Assembly: GCF_900188245.1 (NCBI RefSeq)
Contig: NZ_FZOK01000004.1
Coordinates: 62,001 to 126,000 of the forward strand
From: Belliella buryatensis
GTDB lineage: Bacteria; Bacteroidota; Bacteroidia; Cytophagales; Cyclobacteriaceae
Reading direction: 5' to 3'
DNA length: 64,000 bases
Below are positions 1-10,480 of this stretch, piece after piece (position 1 is the first letter of the stretch; each line of letters opens with the position of its first letter). The notes under the pieces are model-generated. The model saw only the letters and a list, made by a program, of their open reading frames with translations. It was not told the DNA's origin and ran no database searches. A program made the translations under genes and the position numbers.

Positions 1-267
1 CTCAGTTGTACATGATTTAAGCCCGTTGCTTAAGCTTTCTTCTTTGACAGCTGTTTGAAGATTGGCTAATTTCTTTTTGATGAATGAATATTGATCACCT
101 GAATGAAAGTCTTTAGCAGATAACTTCTGATAATCATCTTTATCTGGAATGTGGAGCAAACACAAATCAGCACCATACTTCTCTCCTAGTTTGGCTGCGT
201 ATTCAATTGCATTCAAAGAACATTCAGAAAAATCAGTTGGGCAAATGATTTTAAAATTCGTCTTCAT
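1..267 (-). CDS. Universal stress protein (UspA family), partial at window edge
   Basis: The reading frame starts with ATG at 267-265 and stays open for 89 codons to the left edge, so the C-terminal part lies outside the window. The translated start (MKTNFKIICPTDFSECSLNA) has the Usp beta1-loop-alpha1 signature, in which PTDFS precedes a helix carrying AIEYAAKLG, followed by a second strand ADLCLLHIP. Usp proteins are small cytoplasmic, often nucleotide-binding stress proteins. The gene lies 12 bases downstream of the 2-hydroxyacid dehydrogenase stop on the same strand, so the two are probably co-transcribed. The missing end prevents testing for the ATP-binding glycine motif or for a tandem double-Usp architecture. 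Confidence 0.8.
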   Translation of the reverse strand, partial: MKTNFKIICPTDFSECSLNAIEYAAKLGEKYGADLCLLHIPDKDDYQKLSAKDFHSGDQYSFIKKKLANLQTAVKEESLSNGLKSCTTE

Positions 268-279
268 TTTAGTTTGGGT

Positions 280-1200
280 TTAGTAGCCTCTATTTCTATC
301 AATTACATTGATTAGAGGTTTTTGATTAAGCAAACGATGATAATTGTTGACAATTTGAGGTGCTGCTGCACTTGGATTTGTGACACTTGCAATATGTGGA
401 GTAACCATAATCCTATCATTTCCCCAGAAAGGGTGTTCAATTGGTAATGGTTCTTCAAGAAATACATCAAGCATTGCTCCTGATATTTGATCTTCTTCAA
501 TCGCTTCCAATAGGTCAGACTCCACCAAATGCTTTCCTCTCGCTACATTGATGATGTAAGTGCCTGGCTTACATTTATTGAAGAAGTCTTTATTCAAGAA
601 ATTCTCAGTTTGTGGAGTTAGTGGCAAAAGACAAATGATCATGTTGACTTGTTTGAGAAAATCATCCAATTGATCCCCATGAAAATATGGATATTTGAGA
701 TCCCTTTTTGGTGAATTTCCATAGCCAGCCACATTGAATTTCATCAATCTTAATTTATCTATTACATCACCACCTAATTCTCCAACACCAAGTACTCCTA
801 CATTTATTTCAATTTCCGGACTTGACATGTCCCATATTTTTTTGACTTTTTGATTTTGATAGCGAATGAACTGTCTATGATAGTTGAGGACTCCCATGAC
901 TACATAATTTGTCATGGAAATAGTCAACTTATCATCAATTATTCTTGTAATTGGCAAATGAGAAGGAATAGAATCATCTGACAAAATATGATCCACACCA
1001 GCCCCCATAGAACAGATTAACTTTAGATTTGGAAATTCATTCAATATTCCCTTAGGATGATTCCATAGCATCACAGCTTCCACATCATCTTTTCGATCTA
1101 TATTGGGATAGACTTGAATATCAATATCAGCATCAAGCATCTTGATATTTTCAATCCAAACCTCTGGATCTCTTCCAGGTGAAATAATCGCTAATCCCAT
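280..1200 (-). CDS. D-isomer-specific 2-hydroxyacid dehydrogenase (glyoxylate/hydroxypyruvate reductase A-like)
   Basis: A 306-residue cytoplasmic NAD(P)-dependent dehydrogenase. The Rossmann motif G138-x-G140-xx-G143 (LGVGELG) follows a short substrate-binding domain. The catalytic triad of the family is visible as Arg221 (NVARGKHL), Glu250 (FLEEPLP) and His269 (TPHIAS). Length and the compact N-terminal domain resemble the GhrA subgroup, which reduces glyoxylate and hydroxypyruvate to glycolate and glycerate, rather than the longer SerA enzymes. The exact substrate cannot be read from sequence. It precedes a Usp-family gene by 12 bases, probably in one transcript. The start ATG at 1200 is upstream of a conserved first strand, and the next 230 bases are non-coding. 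Confidence 0.85.
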   Translation of the reverse strand: MGLAIISPGRDPEVWIENIKMLDADIDIQVYPNIDRKDDVEAVMLWNHPKGILNEFPNLKLICSMGAGVDHILSDDSIPSHLPITRIIDDKLTISMTNYVVMGVLNYHRQFIRYQNQKVKKIWDMSSPEIEINVGVLGVGELGGDVIDKLRLMKFNVAGYGNSPKRDLKYPYFHGDQLDDFLKQVNMIICLLPLTPQTENFLNKDFFNKCKPGTYIINVARGKHLVESDLLEAIEEDQISGAMLDVFLEEPLPIEHPFWGNDRIMVTPHIASVTNPSAAAPQIVNNYHRLLNQKPLINVIDRNRGY

Positions 1201-1309
1201 TTTGATTTTATTTTCTAAAATTAAATTTTTCTAAATGCTGATTTTTTAAAAACATTCGTTTGTAGGTATGATAAAGTTTAATCAAATTAGCTACAATCAT
1301 ACATAACTC

Positions 1310-1317
1310 TATCTTTG
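1310..1317 (+). promoter_or_regulatory. Candidate Bacteroidota -7 box (TATCTTTG)
   Basis: TATCTTTG matches the TAnnTTTG -7 element of Bacteroidota housekeeping promoters. It sits about 118 bases upstream of the DUF2911 gene. I see no well-spaced TTTG -33 element, so this is a tentative site that would imply a long 5' leader. Confidence 0.3.
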
Positions 1318-1434
1318 TACTGTTTTATTATTATTGTTTTTTTCCTTCTAATAGTAATAATATTCCAATTTAAAGGCACAAAGATGAAGATAAGATGAAG
1401 GACAATAGAATGATCACATAAAACCAATATAAAA

Positions 1435-2286
1435 ATGAATTTTACAAGTAAATTATTGATGTTAGCATTAGGTGTGTTTTTAACATTAAACACTCATGCT
1501 CAACAAATTGAGATGCCACAAGCAAGTCCCGCAGCGACAATTGCTCAAAAAATTGGATTAACCGATGTTAAAATCGAATATAGCAGACCAAGTACAAAAG
1601 GAAGAAAGATATTTGGTGAGTTGGTGCCTTTTGGACAAGTGTGGAGAACAGGTGCAAATGCTGCTACGATCATTACTTTTTCTACAGAAGTAAATATCGA
1701 GGGAAATAAAGTACAAGCAGGGAGCTATGCTCTTTACAGTATCCCTGACAGGAATGATTGGACCATCATACTTTCAAACAATACTAAACTTTGGGGAGCA
1801 GTCGGCTATAATCAAGAAGATGATGTGATAAGATTCAAAGTCAAGCCTGGAAAACCAGGTCAAAAATATGAAACCATGGAAATTGGTTTTGTAGACATGA
1901 CTGATACAGGTGCTACAGTGTCAATCAAATGGGAACAAACGCGAGTAAGATTTAGAATAGAAACCGAAGTGGATCCAATTGTAATGGCTCAAATCAAGCA
2001 ATTAGTGATAGACCAACAGCCAACTAATCCTGGGCTTTATTATCAGGCAGCCAATTACTATTTCACCAACAATAAGGATATGAATCTGGCTCTTGAATGG
2101 ATCAATAAATCAGTAGAATCAGACCCAAAGTACTGGACAGTACATTTGAAAGCAAAAATTGAACTGGCACTTGGTATGAAGAAAGAAGCCATAGAAAGTG
2201 CCAGAGCTTCCATGGAAATGGCTAGAGAAGCAAAAAACCCAGATTATGTAGGTCTAAACGAGCGTCTCATCAAGTCAATTAAATAA
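1435..2286 (+). CDS. Secreted DUF2911 protein with C-terminal TPR-like helices
   Basis: This 283-residue protein has a signal peptide (about residues 1-22, cleaved after THA) and is predicted to be periplasmic or exported. Residues about 28-165 match the DUF2911 fold as known in Bacteroidota. Diagnostic stretches are VKIEYSRPSTKGRKIFG and FGQVWRTGANAATIITFS, followed by AGSYALYSIP. Residues about 195-280 form helices resembling TPR units (ALEWINKSVESDPKYWTVHL, then KKEAIESARASMEMA). The biochemical role of DUF2911 is not known. The gene is monocistronic, with a hairpin terminator directly behind it. Confidence 0.85.
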   Translation: MNFTSKLLMLALGVFLTLNTHAQQIEMPQASPAATIAQKIGLTDVKIEYSRPSTKGRKIFGELVPFGQVWRTGANAATIITFSTEVNIEGNKVQAGSYALYSIPDRNDWTIILSNNTKLWGAVGYNQEDDVIRFKVKPGKPGQKYETMEIGFVDMTDTGATVSIKWEQTRVRFRIETEVDPIVMAQIKQLVIDQQPTNPGLYYQAANYYFTNNKDMNLALEWINKSVESDPKYWTVHLKAKIELALGMKKEAIESARASMEMAREAKNPDYVGLNERLIKSIK

Positions 2287-2292
2287 AATTGT

Positions 2293-2323
2293 AGAGCTTG
2301 GGATTATTCTCAAGCTCTTTTAT
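2293..2323 (+). terminator. Rho-independent terminator after the DUF2911 gene
   Basis: AGAGCTTG and CAAGCTCT form an 8-bp stem around a 10-base loop, followed by TTTATTT. It begins 6 bases after the stop codon. Confidence 0.75.
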
Positions 2324-2357
2324 TTATCTTCAAGTTCTAATCACCTAATGCTTAACC

Positions 2358-2867
2358 ATGTTAGACACCTATTATCAGCCTCCTGTAACTGAGGGATTCA
2401 AAAAAGTAGCTACAATTTGCATCTTGAGAAGTGGGGATTACTTTCTCCTAATCAAAAGAATTAAAGAACCAAACAAAAACTTTTATACTCCTTTAGGTGG
2501 CAAGTTGGATCCTTTTGAAACTCCACTCAATGCAGCAATAAGAGAAACTTGGGAAGAGTCTGGTATCAAGGTTCAGCATATGGAGTTCAAAGGAATCCTA
2601 ACAGAAACTTCACCAAAAAAATATAATTGGATTAGTTATGTTTATTTGGCAGATATAGATAGACACATCACAAAAAAGAGCGAAGAAGGTTTGTTGGAAT
2701 GGATACATGTAGATAGCTTGCTTGAAATCCCAACATCTCAAACAGATTGGTTTATATACAAGTATATCAAAGAAAACAAGAAATTTATTCTCAATGCCGA
2801 GTATAATAATAATATGGAGATACAATGGCTAATCAATGAATTAACAGAAGAAAAATTAATCGGATAA
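2358..2867 (+). CDS. Nudix hydrolase, MutT/8-oxo-dGTPase-like
   Basis: A 169-residue cytoplasmic hydrolase of nucleoside-diphosphate-linked substrates. The Nudix box is complete: G48-x5-E54-x7-R62-E63-x2-E66-E67-x-G69-I70, with the metal-binding glutamates present. The context of the box (TPLGGKLDPFET) resembles the MutT/MTH1-like subgroup, in which oxidised purine nucleotides such as 8-oxo-dGTP are common substrates, but the substrate is not decided by the sequence. The ATG at 2358 is preferred. An ATG 10 bases upstream is out of frame. The gene stands alone between a terminator and the fused serA gene. Confidence 0.85.
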   Translation: MLDTYYQPPVTEGFKKVATICILRSGDYFLLIKRIKEPNKNFYTPLGGKLDPFETPLNAAIRETWEESGIKVQHMEFKGILTETSPKKYNWISYVYLADIDRHITKKSEEGLLEWIHVDSLLEIPTSQTDWFIYKYIKENKKFILNAEYNNNMEIQWLINELTEEKLIG

Positions 2868-2980
2868 TTTTTGCAGCAAAATTCTTGTTCAATTTCAAGT
2901 ACAATCGATTTCGAAAATTTTGTTTGGGAAATTGAAAAAGTATTTTTTTTAATAAAAGTGTTTCTTTTTTAATAATACCC

Positions 2981-2988
2981 TAATTTTG
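2981..2988 (+). promoter_or_regulatory. Candidate -7 box (TAATTTTG) for the fused serA gene
   Basis: TAATTTTG fits the Bacteroidota TAnnTTTG -7 consensus, 29 bases upstream of the start codon at 3018. A TTTC about 16 bases upstream may act as a weak -33 element. The surrounding 60 bases are very AT-rich. Confidence 0.4.
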
Positions 2989-3017
2989 AAAGGTGTTCAT
3001 TAAAAAACCATCATAAA

Positions 3018-4910
3018 ATGCCCGAAAATACAAAATTCATCATTGATTTTGATAGTACTTTTACTCAAGTAGAAGCCTTGGATGTCCTTGGTGAAATTTC
3101 CCTAAAAGATGACCCAAAAAAAGTTGAAAAACTCAAAGCGATCAAAGACATCACAGACCTTGGTATGGAAGGTTTGCTCAATTTTCGTGAAAGTCTTGAA
3201 AAAAGATTGGAAATCCTAGAAGCCAATCGATCACAAATTGCTTTGTTGATTGAGGCATTGAAACAAAGAGTATCCAAATCTTTTCAAAGAAATAAAGAAT
3301 TTCTAGAAGAGCATGCAGCAAATATCATTATCATCTCAAATGGCTTCAAAGATTTTATCACACCTATCGTAGGTGAGTATGGAATCAAATCAGAAAATGT
3401 TTTTGCCAATGAATTTATCTATGATGAATCAGGTAAGATCATTGATTTCAATAGGGACAATATTCTTTCCAAAAATGGAGGTAAACCAGAAACTATTAAA
3501 AATCTCAATTTGGAGGGAGATATTTATGTAATTGGAGATGGATACACTGATTACGAAATCAAAGCATCAGGTATGGCTAACAAATTCTATGCTTTTACAG
3601 AAAATGTAACCCGCCCAAAAGTCACTTCGAAAGCAGACCATATTGCACCTAGTTTGGATGAAATCCTTTATGTAAATAAAATGAATAAAAAATTCTCATA
3701 CCCAAAGAGCCGAATTAATGTACTCTTACTAGAAAATGTCCATCCTATCGGAGTGGAACTGATGCAACAGGAAGGTTACAATATAGAAGTGATCTCTTCT
3801 GCCCTATCAGAGGAAGAACTAGCTGAAAAAATCAAAAATGTAAGCATACTAGGCATCAGATCTAAAACTAATGTAACCAAAAAAGTTTTAGAAAATGCGA
3901 ATAGATTGATCTCAATAGGTGCATTTTGTATAGGAACCAATCAGATTGATCTGGATACCTGTACAAAAAAGGGAATTGCTGTATTCAATGCTCCATTTAG
4001 CAATACACGTTCCGTAGTCGAGATGGCAATAGCGGAGATTATTTTTTTGATGAGAAATTTCCATGACAAGTCTCTTGGAATGCATCAAGGCATCTGGGAT
4101 AAGTCTGCCACAGGAAGTTACGAGATCCGGGGTAAAAAACTTGGGATCATAGGCTATGGAAATATTGGCGCACAGCTTTCAGTTTTAGCTGAAAATATGG
4201 GAATGGATGTATACTATTATGATGTCATCGAAAAGCTTGCATTAGGAAATGCCACCAAACTTGATTCATTAGACGAGCTACTTGCACATTGTGACGTAAT
4301 CTCACTTCATGTAGATGGTAGAAAAGATAATAAAGATATCATAGATCAAGACAAGATCTCAAAAATGAAAAAGGGCTCTTATTTGGTAAACTTGAGCAGA
4401 GGTCATGTAGTAGATATCCAAGCTTTGAAAGCCGCCCTTGATGCAGGACATCTTGCTGGAGCTGCTGTTGATGTATTTCCTGAAGAGCCAAAAAACAATG
4501 ATGAACCATTTACTTCTGAATTGATTGGTTGTAAAAATGTAATTCTAACCCCACATATTGGAGGTTCTACATCTGAAGCTCAAGTAAATATAGCCAGGTT
4601 TGTTCCTGGGAAAATTATGGAATACATCAATACTGGGAACACTTATAACTCTGTCAATTTTCCAAATATCCAGCTTCCTTTCCTCAAGGATGCACATAGA
4701 TTGATTCACATCCATCAAAATGAACCAGGCGTCCTTGCAAAAATCAACAGAGTATTGGCAGATTACGAAATCAATATCGTGGGTCAGTACCTCAAAACTA
4801 ATGAGAAAATTGGTTATGTGATTACAGATATTGATAAAGCATATTCTCCTGAAGTCATAGATGCCATGAAAGAGATTACTGGAACAATTAGATTTAGAGT
4901 ATTGTATTAG
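3018..4910 (+). CDS. serA: Fusion protein: HAD-type phosphoserine phosphatase domain + D-3-phosphoglycerate dehydrogenase + ACT domain
   Basis: A 630-residue cytoplasmic protein with three parts. Residues 1 to about 215 form a HAD-IB phosphatase domain with all four motifs: D10-F-D12-S-T, S107-N-G, K156 and G-D174-G-x-x-D178. Residues about 232-545 are a phosphoglycerate dehydrogenase with Rossmann motif GIIGYGNIG, catalytic Arg461 (NLSRGHVV), Glu in FPEEP and His in TPHIGGS. Residues about 555-630 are an ACT domain (HIHQNEPGVLAKINRVL) like that through which E. coli SerA senses serine. The protein therefore carries the first and third reactions of serine biosynthesis. SerC is not in this window. 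Phosphatase activity is inferred from motif completeness. The gene is single, preceded by a candidate TAnnTTTG box. Confidence 0.9.
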   Translation: MPENTKFIIDFDSTFTQVEALDVLGEISLKDDPKKVEKLKAIKDITDLGMEGLLNFRESLEKRLEILEANRSQIALLIEALKQRVSKSFQRNKEFLEEHAANIIIISNGFKDFITPIVGEYGIKSENVFANEFIYDESGKIIDFNRDNILSKNGGKPETIKNLNLEGDIYVIGDGYTDYEIKASGMANKFYAFTENVTRPKVTSKADHIAPSLDEILYVNKMNKKFSYPKSRINVLLLENVHPIGVELMQQEGYNIEVISSALSEEELAEKIKNVSILGIRSKTNVTKKVLENANRLISIGAFCIGTNQIDLDTCTKKGIAVFNAPFSNTRSVVEMAIAEIIFLMRNFHDKSLGMHQGIWDKSATGSYEIRGKKLGIIGYGNIGAQLSVLAENMGMDVYYYDVIEKLALGNATKLDSLDELLAHCDVISLHVDGRKDNKDIIDQDKISKMKKGSYLVNLSRGHVVDIQALKAALDAGHLAGAAVDVFPEEPKNNDEPFTSELIGCKNVILTPHIGGSTSEAQVNIARFVPGKIMEYINTGNTYNSVNFPNIQLPFLKDAHRLIHIHQNEPGVLAKINRVLADYEINIVGQYLKTNEKIGYVITDIDKAYSPEVIDAMKEITGTIRFRVLY

Positions 4911-5120
4911 GATAACAAGATTGAAAAGTAGATTTTAGGTATACGCATTATAATCAAATACGTGTTCAGGTTTATAAAGATAGTGATCGATATTATATAC
5001 TAAGAGATATTAGTGCAAATCAATATGTAATCCCGAAACATTAGTTTTTGGTATAGAATAGGATGTAATATTAAAAAACATTGTAGAATTTAGTAGGACT
5101 TTGACTTCTATGCAATTAAT

Positions 5121-5157
5121 AAAAAAAGGTGGTTCAATAAATTGACCCACCTTTTAC
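5121..5157. terminator. Hairpin terminator between fused serA and katG
   Basis: AAAAGGTGG pairs with CCACCTTTT, with an inner TTCAAT/ATTGA extension. It lies 21 bases past the katG stop. The A-tract on the left side gives a T-run for minus-strand transcription, so it primarily terminates katG and may also stop read-through from the plus strand. Confidence 0.7.
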
Positions 5158-5177
5158 ATTTAAATCAGATTACACAA

Positions 5178-7424
<2,247 letters not shown>

Positions 7425-7643
7425 TTAAAAGATTACTTTGCTAATATATCCATAATTAATTTTATATAATTATTATTTCGATTGATAAAATCTATCGATC
7501 TTATGTATTCCCTATTTGTTTTTAAGATACAAAAAAATGATCAGTCCTATTACAACAAACAATTAAAATTCAATACCAAAAACAAAGAGTTTGAATTATA
7601 AAAACTTTCTAACTTTAGATCAATATACATAACAACCAAACCC

Positions 7644-10049
7644 ATGAAGAAAATCCTCTTTGTCTTATTAGCACTATTTTTTTTAATTATTGCTAGCTAT
7701 CAAATAATTAGACACCAGTATGCTCCTATTTATCATGGAACTGTGAATATATCGGGACTAGAAAGTGAAGTAGAAGTTTATTTTGATGATTTCGGTATTC
7801 CTCATATTTATGCTGCAAATCCAACTGATGCCTATCTAGCCTTAGGGTTCGTGCATGCTCAAGATAGACTTTTCCAGATGGAAATGATGCGACGGGTAGG
7901 TTCTGGAACCTTAGCAGAGTTGTTAGGAGAGGATTTATTGGATGTAGATAAGTTTTTCAGAACACTTGGCATCCCAAAACATGCTGCTTGGAGTACTGAA
8001 CTTTGGCTAAACGAAGGAGATTCACCTTGGAAAGACGCTGCCAATGCCTATATCGCAGGTGTGAATCAATTTATCCATGAAGGAAAACTACCGATAGAAT
8101 ATACGCTATTAGGCACTAAACCGAGAGAATTTACAATTCAAGATGTACACAGTATCATTGGCTATATGTCATTTACATTTGCAATGGCGATGAAAACGGA
8201 CCCATTGATCACAAAAATGCACAGAACGCTAGATCCTGCTTATTTGGAAGTCTTGTCTATTCATACCTTGCCTGAACATCATGTCATTCCAAATCATTAT
8301 CCTGATAGAAATTCCGAAACTAATGAATTAAATATTAAAGAGACACTTACAGCTCTATTGGAGAAGCTTCCGGTACCATTATTGGAAGGAAGCAACTCTT
8401 GGGTAGTTGCGCCAAGTAGAACTGCATCTGGTGAAGTTTTATTTTTAAATGATACGCATATTGGATTTGCACAGCCTTCAGTTTGGTATGAAGCACATAT
8501 TGAATACCCCGGATTCAGTTTCTATGGAAATCATTTAGCAGGTGTTCCTTTCGGATTGGTTGGACATACTAGGACCCATAGTGTGGGCTTGACCATGTTT
8601 GAAAATGACGATCAGGATTTTTTCGAAGAGCATCTGAACCCAACTAATACAAATCAAACTATCTATAATGAAGGGTATGCAGAAATCAATAGCAGAACTG
8701 AACAAATACCTGTAAAGGGTTCAGAACCTATCTCCTTCAAAATCAGAGAAAGTATTCATGGACCTATCATGAATGAGGTCATTCCAGAAATAGGAAGGCT
8801 AACAAGCAATCCTGTGGCTAGTTGGTGGGTTTATATACTTGAGCCGACAAAAGCTCTTGAAGCTACCTACAAACTGTCTCACTCTAGCTCAATTCAAGAA
8901 GTAGAAGAGGCTGTCAAATTGATCCACGCACCAGGCTTAAATGTCATGTATGGAGATAAATCTGGAAATATAGCTTGGTGGGCAGCAGCTAAGCTTCCTA
9001 TCAGACCCGAACATGTCAATAGTAAAGTGTTTTTGGATGGTAGGTCATCTAGAGATGAGCCAAAAGGTTGGATGCCTTTTGAGGAAAATCCCATGTCCAT
9101 CAATCCTCCTTCAGGCTTTGTTGCATCTGCCAATAATCAACCCGATACATTAGCTAATGGGGTGTTTTTTCCAGGTTACTATTACCCAGGAGATCGCTGG
9201 GATAGAATAGCTAAAACAATCAGCTCCCGAACTGACTGGAATCTAGAGAACATCAAATCACTCCAATTAGAAGCCATCAATGAGAATCATCCTATCAATG
9301 CAAAATCCATGATTGATGTAGTAGACCCTTTACTTTTTGAGGGGTTTGAGGCGATATATGGTGCTTTGAAATCTTGGGATGGAAGCCATGATTTGGAAAG
9401 CATCGCCCCTACCCTCTATTATAAATGGCTTTACCATACACTCCACGGAATGATGGTTGACGAGATAGGACAAGAGGATTTTGAAAATTTTCTTCGCACA
9501 TTTTTGTATATCCGAAGTGTACCTAACTTGATCAGGTCAACTGATTCTCCATGGTGGGATAATCAAGGTACTGAAACCATAGAAACTAGAACAGAAATAA
9601 TTGAAGAAGCGCTCAAAAAGAGTCTGAACGAGTTGAAAGCTCAATTGGGAAGTAATAGTAGTAAGTGGCATTGGGAAAAAGTAGTGATTTTAGAACATCC
9701 CCATCCACTTGGAGCCAAAAAACCTTTGGATAAGATATTCAATGTAAAAGCTCCTGCGGTAAAGGCCAATGAAGAATCAGTCAACAAGTTAGCTTTTGAC
9801 CTTAATGGCTCTGGAGTTTATCACGTGAAATCTGGCCCAGCTATGCGTATCATTATTGATTTTGCCAATGTAGAAGCCTCTGAATCCGTTTTACCTACTG
9901 GGCAGAGTGGCAATTTATTCAGTCCTTTTTATTCAGATCAAACAGAAATGTTTGCCCTAGGGCAATATAGGCCTCAATTGATGAATGAAAGTATGATCAG
10001 AAATTCTTCAAAAAGAAAGCTTGTTTTGAAACAAATAAATGTCAATTGA
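7644..10049 (+). CDS. Penicillin acylase family protein (Ntn hydrolase), periplasmic
   Basis: An 801-residue S45-family N-terminal-nucleophile amidohydrolase. Residues 1-22 form an N-terminal hydrophobic segment, which may be a signal peptide or membrane anchor. The alpha-subunit region includes the conserved FVHAQDRLFQMEMMRR. Autocatalytic cleavage is expected before Ser250 in the motif G-S250-N-S-W, which would expose the nucleophile of the beta subunit. The sequence HLAGVPFGLVGHTRTHSVGL supplies oxyanion and substrate-pocket elements. Known substrates in the family include penicillins, acyl-homoserine lactones and other N-acyl compounds, so quorum-signal degradation is possible but not shown. 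The msrB reading frame begins at or just after its stop. Confidence 0.88.
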   Translation: MKKILFVLLALFFLIIASYQIIRHQYAPIYHGTVNISGLESEVEVYFDDFGIPHIYAANPTDAYLALGFVHAQDRLFQMEMMRRVGSGTLAELLGEDLLDVDKFFRTLGIPKHAAWSTELWLNEGDSPWKDAANAYIAGVNQFIHEGKLPIEYTLLGTKPREFTIQDVHSIIGYMSFTFAMAMKTDPLITKMHRTLDPAYLEVLSIHTLPEHHVIPNHYPDRNSETNELNIKETLTALLEKLPVPLLEGSNSWVVAPSRTASGEVLFLNDTHIGFAQPSVWYEAHIEYPGFSFYGNHLAGVPFGLVGHTRTHSVGLTMFENDDQDFFEEHLNPTNTNQTIYNEGYAEINSRTEQIPVKGSEPISFKIRESIHGPIMNEVIPEIGRLTSNPVASWWVYILEPTKALEATYKLSHSSSIQEVEEAVKLIHAPGLNVMYGDKSGNIAWWAAAKLPIRPEHVNSKVFLDGRSSRDEPKGWMPFEENPMSINPPSGFVASANNQPDTLANGVFFPGYYYPGDRWDRIAKTISSRTDWNLENIKSLQLEAINENHPINAKSMIDVVDPLLFEGFEAIYGALKSWDGSHDLESIAPTLYYKWLYHTLHGMMVDEIGQEDFENFLRTFLYIRSVPNLIRSTDSPWWDNQGTETIETRTEIIEEALKKSLNELKAQLGSNSSKWHWEKVVILEHPHPLGAKKPLDKIFNVKAPAVKANEESVNKLAFDLNGSGVYHVKSGPAMRIIIDFANVEASESVLPTGQSGNLFSPFYSDQTEMFALGQYRPQLMNESMIRNSSKRKLVLKQINVN

Positions 10050-10065
10050 TCTTTTAATATCATAT

Positions 10066-10473
10066 ATGAAAAAGTACTATCCACTACAGAAAAGCGAAGA
10101 AGAATGGAAAGCTGAACTCGATGAGATCAGCTACCATGTGCTCCGAGAAAAAGGCACTGAAAGACCCAACTCAGGTCAATACTATCTTAACAAGGATACT
10201 GGAATCTATGAATGTAAAGGTTGTGGCAATCCAATCTTCCACTCTAAGGCAAAATACGATTCAGGATGTGGCTGGCCGGCATTCACTGAGCCAGTATCAG
10301 CAGATGCCATAGAAGTAAAGATGGACTATTCTCATTTTATGATCAGGGAAGAAATCCTCTGTGCAAAATGCGGAGGTCATCTCGGTCACCGCTTCCCCGA
10401 TGGCCCAAAAGACAGGGGTGGAATACGATACTGTATCAATTCCGTGTCAATGGATTTCAAAAAAGAGAAATAG
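10066..10473 (+). CDS. msrB: Peptide-methionine (R)-S-oxide reductase MsrB
   Basis: This enzyme repairs methionine-R-sulfoxide in proteins with thioredoxin as reductant. The four zinc-binding cysteines lie in ECKGCGNPIF and CAKCGGHLGHRF. The catalytic Cys is in RYCINSVSM, and the conserved GCGWPAF is present. Two ATG starts are possible. The one at 10039 overlaps the acylase gene by 11 bases. The one at 10066 gives MKKYYPLQKSEEEW, which matches the usual MsrB start, so I chose it. No signal peptide is seen, so it is cytoplasmic. It is probably co-transcribed with the upstream acylase gene. Confidence 0.93.
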   Translation: MKKYYPLQKSEEEWKAELDEISYHVLREKGTERPNSGQYYLNKDTGIYECKGCGNPIFHSKAKYDSGCGWPAFTEPVSADAIEVKMDYSHFMIREEILCAKCGGHLGHRFPDGPKDRGGIRYCINSVSMDFKKEK

Positions 10474-10480
10474 CCCTAAA

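Noticed and set aside
1287-1493. 68-codon open frame on the minus strand
   Set aside because: It overlaps the signal-peptide start of the DUF2911 gene and the promoter region, and the translation is low-complexity and AT-driven with no protein-like features.
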